Positions 1-10,560 of a stretch of DNA of 64,000 nt are shown here, in pieces. Position 1 is the first letter of the stretch. The number at the start of each line of letters is the position of its first letter. Source of the stretch: Orthonyx spaldingii (lineage: Eukaryota > Chordata > Aves > Passeriformes > Orthonychidae); NCBI GenBank assembly GCA_013397795.1, contig VZTJ01004772.1:124001-188000 (forward strand), read 5' to 3'. The notes beneath the pieces are model-generated. The model was not told the origin of the DNA. It ran no database searches and saw only the letters and a list, made by a program, of their open reading frames with translations. The translations under genes were made by a program, and so were the position numbers.

Positions 1-1671
1 CTAGTAATGGTCAATGATGCTTTTTTGGTCATTAGTTTCGAAGTGAGATTGCACCTCTGGGAAAATTAATCCTGGCTCAGGTTTGTGGTGTTTGGTTGGG
101 TTTGGATGAGCTGTGTCTGTGCTCACCAAGGGAGCAGGATGGAGTTGTAACCCTGGCTTTAAGTGCACTGAAGTCAGAAGGAGAATTGGAACCCCAACAG
201 GATCTCCCACCAGTATTTCACCATGGGGATTGGGTTCAGTGAGGATTTGGGGCCAGCACACACTGCAGAGGAGAAACACAACCATATATTCAAAGGCATT
301 TTGGTGTTGTTCTCCTTCAGAGGAATCCAAGCCCCCAGCCCTCTCAAGCAGAACGTCCCCAGTCTCTGTGGGATCCACAGGGCTGGTTAGAGTCAGGGTA
401 TGAATACAGAAGATGCATAATAGTCACAAAATTTTAAAAAACCAAACCAAAATGTACATTATCTGCAATCCCACAATGACATGTGTTGCTTGAGACCCCC
501 TTTCCATGTCTGTGGACACTCCTGTGTTATTCCCTGGTGCTGTGCATCCTCACCAGTGGTAAAGTTCACACCAGGAACATTTTTTGAAGTCCACGTCCTG
601 ACCATCCCTGCTCAGTTCATGTCATGAAGGGGCATTTAAACTGGATTCCTTCCATCTAAACTGGAGAACAACCCCCAAGAGCACCCCTAGGACACTCCAA
701 CTTTAATAAAGGTTTCAGTCCACAGGCCTAGGTTAGAGCTAGCCCCAGGTAAAACTCCTAGAATTAAAATGTGCAGATGAATCTGCTGCAGCAGAAGTAG
801 ATCCTCAGCAGGGACAATTTTACTGTCACTTGTTAATGCAGACAAGCTTTTGGTACCTCTGTGCTGCCTTTTTTAGGCAAAGAAAGCCCAGGGCAGCACA
901 AAACACCCCCAAACACCCTGGGTAAACAAGCCATGGTTTGGCTGAGTGGCATATTGTGCTTTAAGGACGATTTTTTCCTCAAATAATAAACAAAAGTCCA
1001 TTTTGGAGCAAAAGTTTGGCTCTTGAGGTCTGACCCAGTATAAGTCTGACCTGTGTATCTGGTGCTTTAGCATCTGCAGAGATTCTGCTGTTTCAAATTT
1101 GTTCCATTCTTCTACTTCTGGGATTTTTTTATTTTTTTTTGAAGTCTTGCCTCAGCTTTCCTTTCCTCACCCTGTGGTCTTCACACCTCCTTGTCTTTCC
1201 ACATTCTCAGCTGGAATAAGCTCCCGCTTTTTTTCTCCTCTTAGGCACCAGCCTGAATTTATTCACAGGCCATGATCACAGCTCCTGTGGCCCAACACAC
1301 CTTCCACACTTGTAACTTTGCAAAAGCAAATGAAAATGTGTCAGCAGCCCACAAGAGAGGTTTTATTGTTTCATGAGCAGCTCCTCCAGTGGAACTTTGT
1401 GCAAAGATCCTGCATGGCAGTGGCAAAAGCCCAAGGTGGAAATCAGTAAAAGAGCTCTTTTTCCTGCCTGTGTGTACCAGGGAAAGGCTGCACCTTGCTT
1501 TGGCTGGCTTGAAAGGGTTTATTTTCTTGTAAAGGTGAGGTTTCTGTTTCCAAAACTAACATTTTGTCCCGCAGCTTTCAGGCACCTGATTTGTTGGCAC
1601 AACCAAATGTTAGGTTAATGAAATGGAATATTCCTAGAGATTTTGTTTATTACAGATTCTTCCCCTTCCAG
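1..1671 (+). other. SIM2: SIM2 intron (3' part), upstream of first visible exon
   Basis: Intronic sequence leading to the exon at 1672, which begins after a pyrimidine-rich tract ending in CCAG. No exon is recognisable. A minus-strand frame stays open for 125 codons at the very start (1-378), but its translation resembles no family I know and it has no clear splice sites. No CR1 tail is visible here. The rest is ordinary AT-rich intron with a few T runs. Confidence 0.6.
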
Positions 1672-1778
1672 GGTCACGGAATTAACTGGATATGAACCCC
1701 AGGATCTGATAGAAAAAACCCTCTACCACCACGTCCACGGCTGTGACGTTTTCCACCTGCGCTACGCTCATCACCTGT
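1672..1778 (+). CDS. SIM2: SIM2 coding exon: PAS-B core (internal exon, probably exon 7)
   Basis: Internal exon of single-minded homolog 2, a bHLH-PAS transcription factor that pairs with ARNT-type partners in the nucleus and mostly represses midline, neural and muscle genes. It encodes 35 residues of the second PAS domain, with GYEPQDLIEKTLYHHVHGCD and FHLRYAHHL, matching human SIM2 almost residue for residue. The acceptor is TTCTTCCCCTTCCAG before G1672, which completes a split AGG codon. The donor is GTGAGT at 1779. The last base, T1778, joins TG of the next exon to give TTG, so the junction reads HHLLLVKG as in human. An alternative acceptor at 1655 (ttacag) is possible but would not give the expected junction. 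A CR1 retrotransposon starts within 20 nt of the donor. SIM2 is preferred over its paralogue SIM1 because of the downstream HLCS synteny and the C-terminal sequence. Confidence 0.96.
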
Positions 1779-1797
1779 GTGAGTACCTGGGCTGGGA

Positions 1798-2221
1798 ACA
1801 CAGGGAGCACCTGGAGCTGCTGGAGAGAGCCCAGAGGAGGCACCAGGATGGGCAGAGGGATGGAGCAGCTCTGCTGGGAGGAAAGGCTGGGAGAGCTGGC
1901 ATTGTTCAGCCTGGAGAGGAGAAGCTCTGGGGTGAGCTCAGTGTGGCCTTGCAGGGCCTGAAGGAGCCCCAGGAAACATGGAGAGAGACAATTTCCAAGG
2001 GCTGGAGGGACAGGACCCAGGGAATGGCTTCCCAGTGCCAGAGGGCAGGGCTGGATGGGAGATTGGGAAGGAATTGTTCCCTGGGAGGGTGGGAAGGGAC
2101 TGGGATAGAATTCCCAGANGGGCCGCCTGGGACAGTGGGAGCTGTCCCCCTGCCGGCAGGGGTGGCACTGGATAATAATTTTAAGGTCCCTTCCAACACA
2201 AACCATTCTGAGATTCTATGA
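1798..2221 (+). mobile_element. CR1 LINE, 5'-truncated, sense orientation, internal deletion
   Basis: Matches the 3' end of the other family-A CR1 copies here (29210-29745, 31069-31560, 41185-41915, 63236-64000) and ends in the typical CATTCTGAGATTCTATG tail. It starts 8-20 nt after the SIM2 splice donor. Around base 2119 (an N) roughly 70-80 bp present in the sister copies is missing. Family knowledge: CR1 is a non-LTR retrotransposon that is usually 5' truncated. Confidence 0.93.
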
Positions 2222-4628
2222 AATGCATCAAGTACAGTAGGAAGTTTTGCAGACAACAAGCACTGTGCTGGAAAGCAGAAAGAAACCTTTCCAAATCTCG
2301 GCTGGAGACAGATTTTCAAAAGTTCTTGGCTATCGCTTAAGGAAACCATTAATTGTGTAAATAAGCTGGATACTCAATATGCTGTGCTTCCAAAAAAAAA
2401 GCAAACAACAAACCACCCAAACCAACTTATCTGGCCAGTTTTATCTTTGTACTAAGGGGATCCAGGCTATTTTGAAAATTTGGAGTTGATTCTGGATTGT
2501 GATCTCTTGAAGGAAAAGAAAACCAAAAGAGCAAGTGAGTGAGAGGGGAAAATCTGAACTTTACTAGCCTCTGCTGTTAAAACAAAAACTATGCAGCAGC
2601 TCTGCATTCCTCTGAAATATGTTAGCAATAATCCTCCCGTGTTTGAAGGGAATGCAATCCCAAAAAATCCTTAGGGGGACATTCATTAATAGCATGTGGA
2701 TGAGGTTCGGAGGATGGATTGTCAGGAAAAAAAATGACACATTTAATAATTTCCCATCTTCCAACAGAGTCACTAATCATATCTTCAAACATCTGGATCT
2801 GGGAAGGAGTTCATTCAGTAGCACATTAATTTGAAAAGCAAATTGAGGGAATGGCTGAACTCTGGATTTGGCTCAGTTTACTGCAACCCATACGAGGCAA
2901 AGATGACATCCAAAAACCAATGTCAGGGAATTTTTTTGCCAGATTGCTCCTGTAGGCTGGAAGCAGCCAGAGTCAAATCCTTCTCTTAGGCTTCTTGCTT
3001 CCCATTAGTGTGTGCTATTCATGAGGATCTGGAATATCAAGGAGGTTGTAGCTGTGTTTGGCAAGTCAGAGCTGAAATTCCAAATGCTGAATTCCACTAG
3101 TGGCAGGGTGTGCTACACCTGGCAAAGCAAAAGCTGATCATTACAGCAAGTTCAGATTTACCAAAACATTTTTTAATACTCTGGGCCACTAAGAACTGGA
3201 AAAAAGAATGACCAGGGCACATGGAATATCCTGTCAGGGGCATCCTCTTTGTAGTGGTGACGTCTGCACCTGGATGGGACAAAATAAACTCAATATTTCC
3301 ACCAGACTGTTTGAAATACCTTCATCAACCAGCACAGAGATGATGCCACTAGAGCCACAATCACCTCTGGAAAAGAGTTTTCCACTTCAGAGCAGCAGGA
3401 TGGATAATTCTGTGGCTGCCAGTTTGATCCATGAACGACTGGAGTTTTAAGTGAAGAGACAAATCATGTTCACTGAATTACCCACCACATCCTTCCACGA
3501 GGAAAAAAAAAAACCCTCAGCCAAATAGGATACTAAGAACAGTTCTGTAGATTAAAGATAAATTACTGTAAACTTTAAAAACAGAAGAAAAATGTGAGCC
3601 ATGCATAGGAATTTGTGAAAGCAGATAAATCCCAAGAAGCACAAAATAATGAGTAATGCTTGGGCAGCAGTGGGAACAGTGCAGGGTCATGGCTGGAATA
3701 CCAAGTAATAGGAATTATTAAACCAGATGTAAAGTGCACAAAGTCCCTCCGGGGAGCACTGTGAGAGCTCCCCCAGCATCCATCAGCAAATGTCTCAGGA
3801 ACATGAACAGTAAAAGGCTGGCAGGTTTGTTGTACCATTCTATAAAGCAATCTGATGATGAAGTGTCATCTGATGCAGAAATCCAAAGAGAAATATCTTA
3901 CACCTAATAAGGGTATTAAGGGGGAAAAAAAGTATAAGCAACCCTAAACTAGGATAACCACTTGCTTTCTGAAAGAGGAGAAAAAAACCCCAAACTGAAG
4001 ACCTGAAGCAGCTGAACTCTGAGTGAGGCAGCACAGAGAACAAAACAAAGGAAACAGTGAGGGGAACAAGTTAGGAGGGACATAACAAGAACATCAAGCT
4101 AGGAGGGAAATGTAGATGTGAATATTTGCCTAAGGTGTGCTGGCAGCAAAGAGAGTTTCCTGCTTGAAACATTTGATTGGCTTCCAGCTCCACGAAAACA
4201 CTTCTGGCGTTTGAAGCGGGGTTATTTATTTCAAGAGGAAACATTAATACACACAGTGTTTGTTCTGAAATGTGGCCCTGCCTAAGGATCCTGCATTCTA
4301 AAACACAGCACAGCAAAATATCTTTGTGGCCTCAGAGAAATCCCTTTATTTGTACCATTGTGAGGGGGATTTTGTGCATCCCAGGTGTTGCAACATCCCT
4401 GCTCTTCCCACAGGAGCTTTAACCGGATTCAGGTCTCTGTGCCTTGGCAGGGCCAGGCCCAGCCCAGCTGCTGTGCCCACCAAAACCTTCTCCTCCCTGG
4501 AAGTCACCCTATGTGTTTATAGGGGTTATTTTATAGCAAAGCACAGTTCCACCATCTCTGTTGGGTCTGCCTCTGCTTTCCCAGCACTCAAACCCTCTGG
4601 GCAGAGCAGTGCCAGATTTTAAGAGGTC

Positions 4629-4649
4629 AAAAAAAAAAAAAAAAAAAAA
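4629..4649 (+). repeat. A21 homopolymer tract
   Basis: 21 consecutive A residues at the boundary between ordinary intron and a GC-rich stretch. It could be the tail of an old retroposed sequence lying upstream, but I see no clear target-site duplication. Confidence 0.9.
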
Positions 4650-5584
4650 GAGTCTGCTGGGCACCGTGCCCTGCCCGGGGGCTGGGCCCATGACACACCA
4701 GGGCAGCTACGCCAGGATCTGCTGCCAGTGTGGAACCAAGAAATCCATTTCTTTGAGTGGTATCCTTCAGTGCAGGCTGGGAACTCCCAGCCACATGCCC
4801 GGGAGCCTGGTGGAGCCTTTCAAAATAGCCCTGTCTGACAGCACAGTGCCTTTCCCAGCTTCCCTGCGAAACCGGGAGCGAGCCACAGCACTGGAACACC
4901 CAGTTACAGAGGGCACATCCAAGGGCCAGGGCTGAAGCCACGGAATCCTCCCCCTTGGCCTGCAGCAGAGGCCACCAAGAATCTGGGTCTGCACAGATTG
5001 TCTGGGTGGTGGATTTACCTCACTCCCATTCCTGAGGTTTCCTTTTCAGCATCAAACAGGGCAATTGAGCACAGAGCCAGATGGAAGCTGACCTCACTTA
5101 CTATCTCAGTTACTGTCCCTTAGCCAAGGTCAGACTTTCCCCAGATTGCTAAAAAATCAGGAGACACGGAGTCCTCCCCCATCCCAGGAGAAATATTGGT
5201 TAATCCATATAATTAGGAAGGAAAGCTGAACACTGCAGCCCTCAGTGGTTTTCACATCTTTTCAAACACTGTCTTAACTGCGGAGCTAAAACAGGGATTT
5301 AAAAAAAATCAGTGAGAGGGGAGGAAAGCCAAAACTAGTCCCAAAGCACACGGAAGAACTTGGTTATAGTTAGTGATCCATGACAGCATTAATTTCTCTT
5401 TCGGAAGACTGAGCGTAGCAAAGCATTTTGAACTCAAGGAAAACGTGCTCATTAAACCAGCACAAAGACCTAGTTCTGAAAAGCCCTCACCACATTCCAA
5501 AAACTACCTGTTACATGGCCTGTGCTAAAATGTAAAGATCATTTCCTGGAACGGGACCATTTGGATTATAGCATGAATCACCAA

Positions 5585-5738
5585 ATCACAGAATCATGGA
5601 ATGGTTTGGGTTGGAAAGGACCTTAAAGATCATCTCATTCCAACCCCCTGCCTTGGGCAGGGACACCTCCCACTGTCACAGGCTGCTCCAAGCCCCATCC
5701 AACCTGGTCTTGGACACTTCCAGGGATGGGGCAGCACA
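5585..5738 (-). mobile_element. CR1 LINE 3' fragment
   Basis: Reverse complement of the CR1 tail: ATCACAGAATCATGGAATGG, then the conserved blocks around GACCTTAAAGATCATC and GCAGGGACACCTCCCACTG. It stops after GGATGGGGCAGC. Confidence 0.92.
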
Positions 5739-6113
5739 ACTATACAGGGCCACCCACAATTATAGAACACTAAGAAATAGCAAATCCATTGCATAGAAAC
5801 TATTATTAATATTTTTATGACAGAATCTTTGAGTAGCCATTCCAAGACTTTGAACTTGGAGTGATAAATTGCACTTTAAGAATACAAATGTCTTTATATT
5901 TTCTAGGTGTGTTTACACACACTCCTCATGATTTTTTTAACTGTATGTACATCTGCACACCCTCATCCCACAGAGAATTCCATGTAGAAATGTAGGAGTG
6001 AAAAGGGACACCAGCAAGGATGAGGCAAAAAGCTGATAGCTAAGAGAGATTTCAAACCCCAAATAGCAGTGGCTTGGTGACATAAAGGGTGGGTTTTTTA
6101 ATGTCCTTCAGGA

Positions 6114-6405
6114 TCATGGAATCACAGAATATCCTGAGCTGGAAAGGACTCTCAAGGATAATCAATCCAAGCCCTGTCCCTGCCCAGACCCCCCAGCAAC
6201 CCCCCCTGTGCCTCCCTGGCAGCGGTGCCCAAACGCTCCTGGAGCTCTGGCAGCCTCGGGGCCGTGCCCATTCCCTGGGGAGCCTGGGCAGTGCCCAGCA
6301 CCCTCTGGGGGAAGAACCTTTCCTGCTCTCCAGCCCGACCCTGCCCTGGCCCAGCTCCAGCCGCTCCTGGGTGCTGTCAGGTCACAGGAGCAAAGATCAG
6401 AACTG
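6114..6405 (-). mobile_element. CR1 LINE 3' fragment, older divergent subfamily
   Basis: Begins with the reverse-complement tail ATGGAATCACAGAATATCC and GAGCTGGAAAGGACT, followed by CR1-like GC-rich sequence that differs from families A and B (blocks such as CAGCGGTGCCCAAACGCTCC). The 5' limit is approximate. Confidence 0.75.
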
Positions 6406-6584
6406 CAGACAGTTGTAGATGTTCATTTTCTTGCCTTCTGAACGAACAGACACCTTATCCTAAAATGGAAGAATTGACACTTCCAGAAAGACCATTTCGT
6501 AAGAGCCTGGTTTTCTTAAGGAGATAAACTGAATTCGAAGAAAAGTTTAAATATGTTGGGATGTACAATGGATAGGAGAGGGCT

Positions 6585-6725
6585 CCAGAGGGATGGTCCA
6601 GACTTTGGGGAGACCTCACTGAGTCTTTCCAGTACCCTAATGGGGTGTGCAAAGAGGAGGGAGAGGGACATTTATATAGGCAAAAAGTGACAGGGGGCAC
6701 TGACAGAGAGCAGTTTTAGAATCCA
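6585..6725 (+). mobile_element. Degenerate CR1 fragment, sense
   Basis: Contains blocks that align with the sense CR1 3' region: GGGGAGACCTCACTGAGTC, CTTTCCAGTACCCTAATGGG, GGAGGGAGAGGGACATTTAT and GTGACAGGGGGCACTGACAG. It lacks the terminal ATTCTATG tail. Confidence 0.6.
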
Positions 6726-7300
6726 TTTCTTAATCATATAATATATAAAGGAACTTCTGCCATTGCTCACTTTTTTTGAACACAGTTTGTGCAGAGAGCT
6801 CAGTCCATGATTTCCTGATTTACAATAAATGACTGTATAGGAGAGTAAGAAGATGGAGTTTCCCAGAGGAATGATCCAAGGCCACACAAGAGAAAAACCA
6901 GCTTCAAAGGCTGGGCATTATCTTCTAGTGAATCCTGAGATAAAGGCCTGGCACTGAACCAGAAATATTTGTGGCTGGATTAAATATCTAGAGATGCTGC
7001 ACAACTCCTGTTACAGCATAACCTCCTGCCAAAACATCCTTGTTCACAGAGGATCCAAAATAGCTCAGAGAGGATTACATGTCTGGTGAATTTATCAGAT
7101 ATCTGATTCCCCTCTCTGTCCCTGTCTTTGTTTGGGTGCTTCACAACCAAAGAGCATTTTAATGTTACCCTTTTAAATCAACCTTCCTGAGGTAGAGCTT
7201 ACAGAGGGGAAAAAACCATCACAGAATAAAACACATTGCAAAATACATGATGATCTGTCAAGCTGTGAGAGAAGTGCTTCCAAATACCCTGGAAAAAAAT

Positions 7301-7540
7301 CTCAGAATCCTAAAGGTGGGAAGAGCCCTTCAGGTTCATCCAGTCCCACCCTTATCCCAAACCCTGTCCCCAAGGGCCACATCCAGACTCCTCCTGAGCG
7401 TTCCCCGAGACAGGGACTGCACCCCCTCCCTGGGCAGCTCATTCCAAGGCCTCACCACTCTGCCAGGGAAAAATTATCTCAAATCTGCAATCTGCCCCTC
7501 CCCTGGTGCAATTTGAGGCCATTTCCTCTCATCCTTTGAA
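7301..7540 (-). mobile_element. CR1 LINE 3' fragment (family B)
   Basis: Reverse complement of the family-B tail (CTCAGAATCCTAAAGGTGGG, CCCCAAGGGCCACATCCAGA, GGGCAGCTCATTCCAAGGCC). The same order of blocks occurs at 8316-8742, 35747-36198 and 46990-47394. Confidence 0.9.
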
Positions 7541-7802
7541 AAGAGTTGTGTCCACTTCAGAATGCTTTTGCTGCCTTGAGGTTTTCTTTTGCAGTTAGAA
7601 ATTTTAAAGCAGTGTTTTTGAAGAATGCAACCGTAGGTAACCCAGAGAAGAAGGAAGACAAACCTTAGGAGTTTTTGACATCATTTATATAAATAATAAC
7701 GTGATGTTTTGAATCTACATGAAGATAATTTTGCAGGGGTGTTATTTGAAGTTTGGTGGGAGGAAGAGATTTTAAGAAAGGGCAGGAGGATGTTAGGACG
7801 TA

Positions 7803-7860
7803 GGTAGGCCTCAAGGATCTCAAAGGTGTTTTCCAACCGAGTTAGCTCTGTGATTCTGTG
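7803..7860 (+). mobile_element. Short CR1 3' tail
   Basis: GGATCTCAAAGGTGTTTTCC, CAACC and TGTGATTCTGTG are the last 55-60 bases of a sense CR1. This is a strongly 5'-truncated insertion about 100 nt before the next SIM2 exon. Confidence 0.6.
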
Positions 7861-7962
7861 AGGGAGAAAAGCCCTTGACTTGCAAATAAACCTCTCCAGG
7901 AAGTGGTCACGAGGCCAAAAAATGTGAATTTTAAAAAAATTTTCTTTTCCTTGTGTTCACAG

Positions 7963-8110
7963 TGCTGGTGAAAGGCCAGGTGACCACCAAGTACTACCGG
8001 CTGCTGTCCAAGCAGGGAGGCTGGGTGTGGGTGCAGAGCTACGCCACGATCGTGCACAACAGCCGTTCGTCACGGCCTCACTGCATAGTGAGTGTCAATT
8101 ATGTCCTTAC
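7963..8110 (+). CDS. SIM2: SIM2 coding exon: end of PAS-B / PAC motif
   Basis: Encodes LLVKGQVTTKYYRLLSK, GGWVWVQSYATIVHNSRSS and RPHCIVSVNYVLT. This is the C-terminal strand region (PAC) of the second PAS domain, which completes the PAS fold used for ARNT dimerisation. It is nearly identical to human SIM2, with conservative changes such as I for V in SYATIVHN. The acceptor is TTGTGTTCACAG before T7963 and the donor is GTAAGT at 8111. The final AC joins A of the next exon to make Thr. Length is 148 nt, and phases agree on both sides. A plus-strand frame also stays open past the donor, but no other product is likely. Confidence 0.96.
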
Positions 8111-9207
8111 GTAAGTCCAAACACTTTGTACCATTACCTGTTACCACTAATTGAGTCGTTAATGATTAAATCCTCCAAGTTTTCTTTGCTTGTGTCTTGC
8201 AGCGTCTCTCTGTGCTCGCGTGTTGCAGCTTTCTCTGTTCGTGTGATCACTTGTTTAGCTGAGAAAAAACGTTGTTGTATCAATTATTATCGTTATTATA
8301 TAAATCCTCATCTTGTCCAGGGAAGGGCAATGGAGTTGGTGAAGAGTCTGGAAAAATTTTTATGAGGGAGCTGGGGATGTTTAGTCTGGAGCAGAGGAGG
8401 CTCAGGGGGGACCTCATTGCTCCCCACAGCTCCTGACAGGAGGGGCAGGGAGGGGGTCGGGCTCTGCTGCCGTGTCCCAAGGGAAAGGAGAAGAGGAAAT
8501 GGCCTCAAATTGCACCAGGGGAAGCTCAGGTTGGAGACTGGGAAAGAAAATTTCCCTGGCAGAGTGGTGAGGCCTTGGAATGAGCTGCCCAGGGAGGGGG
8601 TGCAGTCCCTGTGTGTGGGAGTGTTCAGGAGGAGTCTGGATGTGGCCCTTGGGGACAGGGTTTGGGGTGATGCTGCTGCTGCTGGGTGATGGTGAGACTG
8701 GAAGAGCTTGAAGGTCTCTTCCAAAGTTGATGATTCTGGGTTTTTTTGACCAAAACCCAACCCTGCAGCTCGTGTGGTTTAGTTACAAGCACACGCTGCT
8801 GCCAGGGGAGGAACGTTGCTCCTTTTCCTTTTGTCAGGGTTTGTTGTGAGAGCCAGGGCAGAGACCAATTCCTGACTAAACAGGAGACAGATTAATTGAT
8901 CTGTGTCTTACCATGGTTCCAAACCACGGGGAGCCACGAATGGCTGAGGGAAGATGGCACAGCTCAGGCTCAAAGAGTGGGAACTCTTCATTCAAAGGTG
9001 TTAATGTGGTTCCCAGTGGAATTTTTTTATAGACTTGTGTGGGAATGAGGTCATCCCCTAAGATTCTCTGCCTCCTGACATTCCCAGACTCAGTGAAAAT
9101 CTTGGAAGAGTGAAAATGAAAGCATTCTGAAAACTAACATGTATTTTTACAGGCGTTACTTTGAATTTTGCTGTATGTTTTTAATTTCTTGGACTGTTCT
9201 TTCGCAG
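8111..9207 (+). other. SIM2: SIM2 intron
   Basis: A 1.1 kb intron from GTAAGT to TTCTTTCGCAG. Most of its first half is one family-B CR1. The rest (8750-9207) holds nothing I can name. Confidence 0.85.
8316..8742 (+). mobile_element. CR1 LINE, sense, 5'-truncated (family B)
   Basis: Starts near CCAGGGAAGGGCAATGGAG, passes through GGAGCAGAGGAGGCTCAGG, GGAAATGGCCTCAAATTGC and GAGCTGCCCAGGGAGGGGG, and ends at TTGATGATTCTGGG. It is the sense counterpart of 35747-36198 and 46990-47394. Confidence 0.93.
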
Positions 9208-9376
9208 AGATATTGAGTACAAGGAACTTCAGTTGTCACTGGACCAGGTTACCATTTCCAAGTCACAGTTTTCATGCAGAAACTCAGTACCTACCTCGCA
9301 GGAAACAAGGAAAATAGTAAAACCCAAAAGTAATAAAATGAAGGCAAAGCTCAGAACAACTCCTTACCCACCACAG
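9208..9376 (+). CDS. SIM2: SIM2 coding exon: post-PAS linker with nuclear localisation signal
   Basis: Encodes DIEYKELQLSLDQV, a Ser/Thr-rich linker, then TSQETRKIVKPKSNKMKAKL and RTTPYPPQ. The basic run RKIVKPKSNKMKAKLR followed by TPY corresponds to the nuclear localisation signal described for SIM1 and SIM2, downstream of the PAS region. The acceptor is CTTTCGCAG before A9208 and the donor is GTAACT at 9377. Length is 169 nt; it starts by completing the Thr codon and ends in phase 0 after CAG. The linker (QVTISKSQFSCRNSV) is the least conserved part compared with human. A frame continues open past the donor but is not needed. Confidence 0.96.
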
Positions 9377-10148
9377 GTAACTTTTCCAGGAATATTTAAT
9401 TTCCAGTTGTTCTCACAGAGTGCTTGGGACAGTGTAGAGATAATCCAGAACTGGATTTACAATAAAACTGCCTACAGGATTGCCTGCCCCAGGAAATCCC
9501 TCATAAAGCAGAATAAAATTAGACCCTTTTGGTTTTGGGGTGGAAAGTACAGGTAGCACAAACCAGCTCTGGCAAGTGATGTAAAACCTTTGGGATATGG
9601 AGTGTGTAAAGCACTTTAACCACAACGTCTTTTCTTGGCAAAAAGAAGAAAATCCTTGGAATTGTGCTGTGAAAATTTGTGCTGGTGTAGAACTTGTGTC
9701 ATTCACTGTTGTGTGTGGAGTTCTTGATGTCAGGAGGAATTTCTACCTGGAAAGGGTGGTCAGGCCTTGGCAGGGGCTGCCCAGGGAGGTTTGGAGTCCC
9801 CATCCCTGGAGGTGTCTCAGGAAGGCCTGGAGGTGGCACTCAGAGCTCTGGGCTGGAGACAAGGTGGAGAAGAGTCACAGGTTGGAGTCAGTGGTCTGGG
9901 AGGGCTTTTGCAACCTTAATCCTGTGATTCTTTAAAATTGAACTGCCAAAATGATCAGATAAAAGCAGGGTTTTTTGTTCCCATGTGAAGGCAAAGTTGT
10001 GAAGGGAGGAACTTTAAACGCACCGGTCAGTCCATGCCTTGAGCCAGCGAGGCCCAGCTCTGGGTGCTTGTCTGACATGCTCTGTAGTTCCCTGTAAAAG
10101 TTCCTCCTTTAACTCTCTTTCCCTGTTTTTCCCCCCCGTTTCCCCCAG
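9377..10148 (+). other. SIM2: SIM2 intron
   Basis: A 0.77 kb intron with donor GTAACT and a C-rich acceptor tract CCCCCCGTTTCCCCCAG. It contains one sense CR1 tail (9721-9935). Nothing else is recognised. Confidence 0.85.
9721..9935 (+). mobile_element. CR1 LINE 3' fragment (family C)
   Basis: Sense copy with AGGAGGAATTTCTACCTGG, GGCTGCCCAGGGAGGTTTGG, GTGGCACTCAGAGCTCTGGG and the tail CAACCTTAATCCTGTGATTC. It is the same subfamily as 54716-55090 and 57582-57868. Confidence 0.9.
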
Positions 10149-10560
10149 CAATACAGCTCATTCCAAGCAGACAAACTGGAATGCAGCCAGGTGGGGAGCT
10201 GGCGCTCCAGCCCCGCCGCGAGCGCCGCCGCCGCCATTCAGGAACAGAACTTCCATTCAGAAAACAGCGAACTCTTGTACGCCCCTCCATACAGCCTGCC
10301 CTTCTCCTACCACTACGGACACTTCCCTGTGGATTCCCACGTCTTCAGTGGCAAGAAGCAAATGCTGCCAGCGAAATTTGGGCAGGCCCAAGGGGCGCCC
10401 TGCGAGGTGGCGCGGTTTTTCCTGGGCGCGCTGCAGACCAACGGCGAGTGCCAGTGGCACTATGCCAACTCCCTGGTTCCCAGCAGCCAGTCACCATCCA
10501 AAACCCTCCCTGAGCAGCCAGTGAACATCATCAGGCACAACCTTGCACAGAGTTACGAAG
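10149..10560 (+). CDS. SIM2: SIM2 coding exon: conserved middle of C-terminal region
   Basis: Encodes 137 residues, including QYSSFQADKLECSQVGSWRS, a short alanine stretch (SPAASAAAAI), SYHYGHFPVDSHVFS, GAPCEVARFFLGALQ and ECQWHYANSLVPSS, ending SYE. These blocks match human SIM2 exon 10. Family knowledge: the SIM2 C-terminus carries Pro/Ser/Ala-rich repression domains. The acceptor is TTTCCCCCAG before CAATAC (phase 0). The donor is GTGGGT at 10561, and the last G joins TG of the final exon to form GTG (Val). If the donor is not used, the frame reads on for 24 more codons to TGA at 10632-10634, a possible short isoform (see findings). CpG and GC are higher here than in the flanking introns. 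Confidence 0.96.

Larger units (their letters stand above)
1779..7962 (+). other. SIM2: SIM2 intron between PAS-B exons
   Basis: A 6.2 kb intron with a GTGAGT donor and a TTGTGTTCACAG acceptor. It contains six CR1 pieces listed separately, an A21 tract at 4629-4649 and a GC-rich stretch at 4650-4940. No additional exon is supported: the long frames in it are the antisense or sense frames of CR1 copies, or lack splice sites. Confidence 0.8.

Noticed and set aside
1..378. 125-codon minus-strand frame at the left edge
   Set aside because: No similarity and no splice sites. It lies inside the SIM2 intron on the opposite strand.
1655..1672. Alternative acceptor (ttacag at 1651-1656) for the first SIM2 exon
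   Set aside because: It would add 16 nt that break the expected DSR-VTE junction. The acceptor before 1672 is pyrimidine-rich and preserves the frame.
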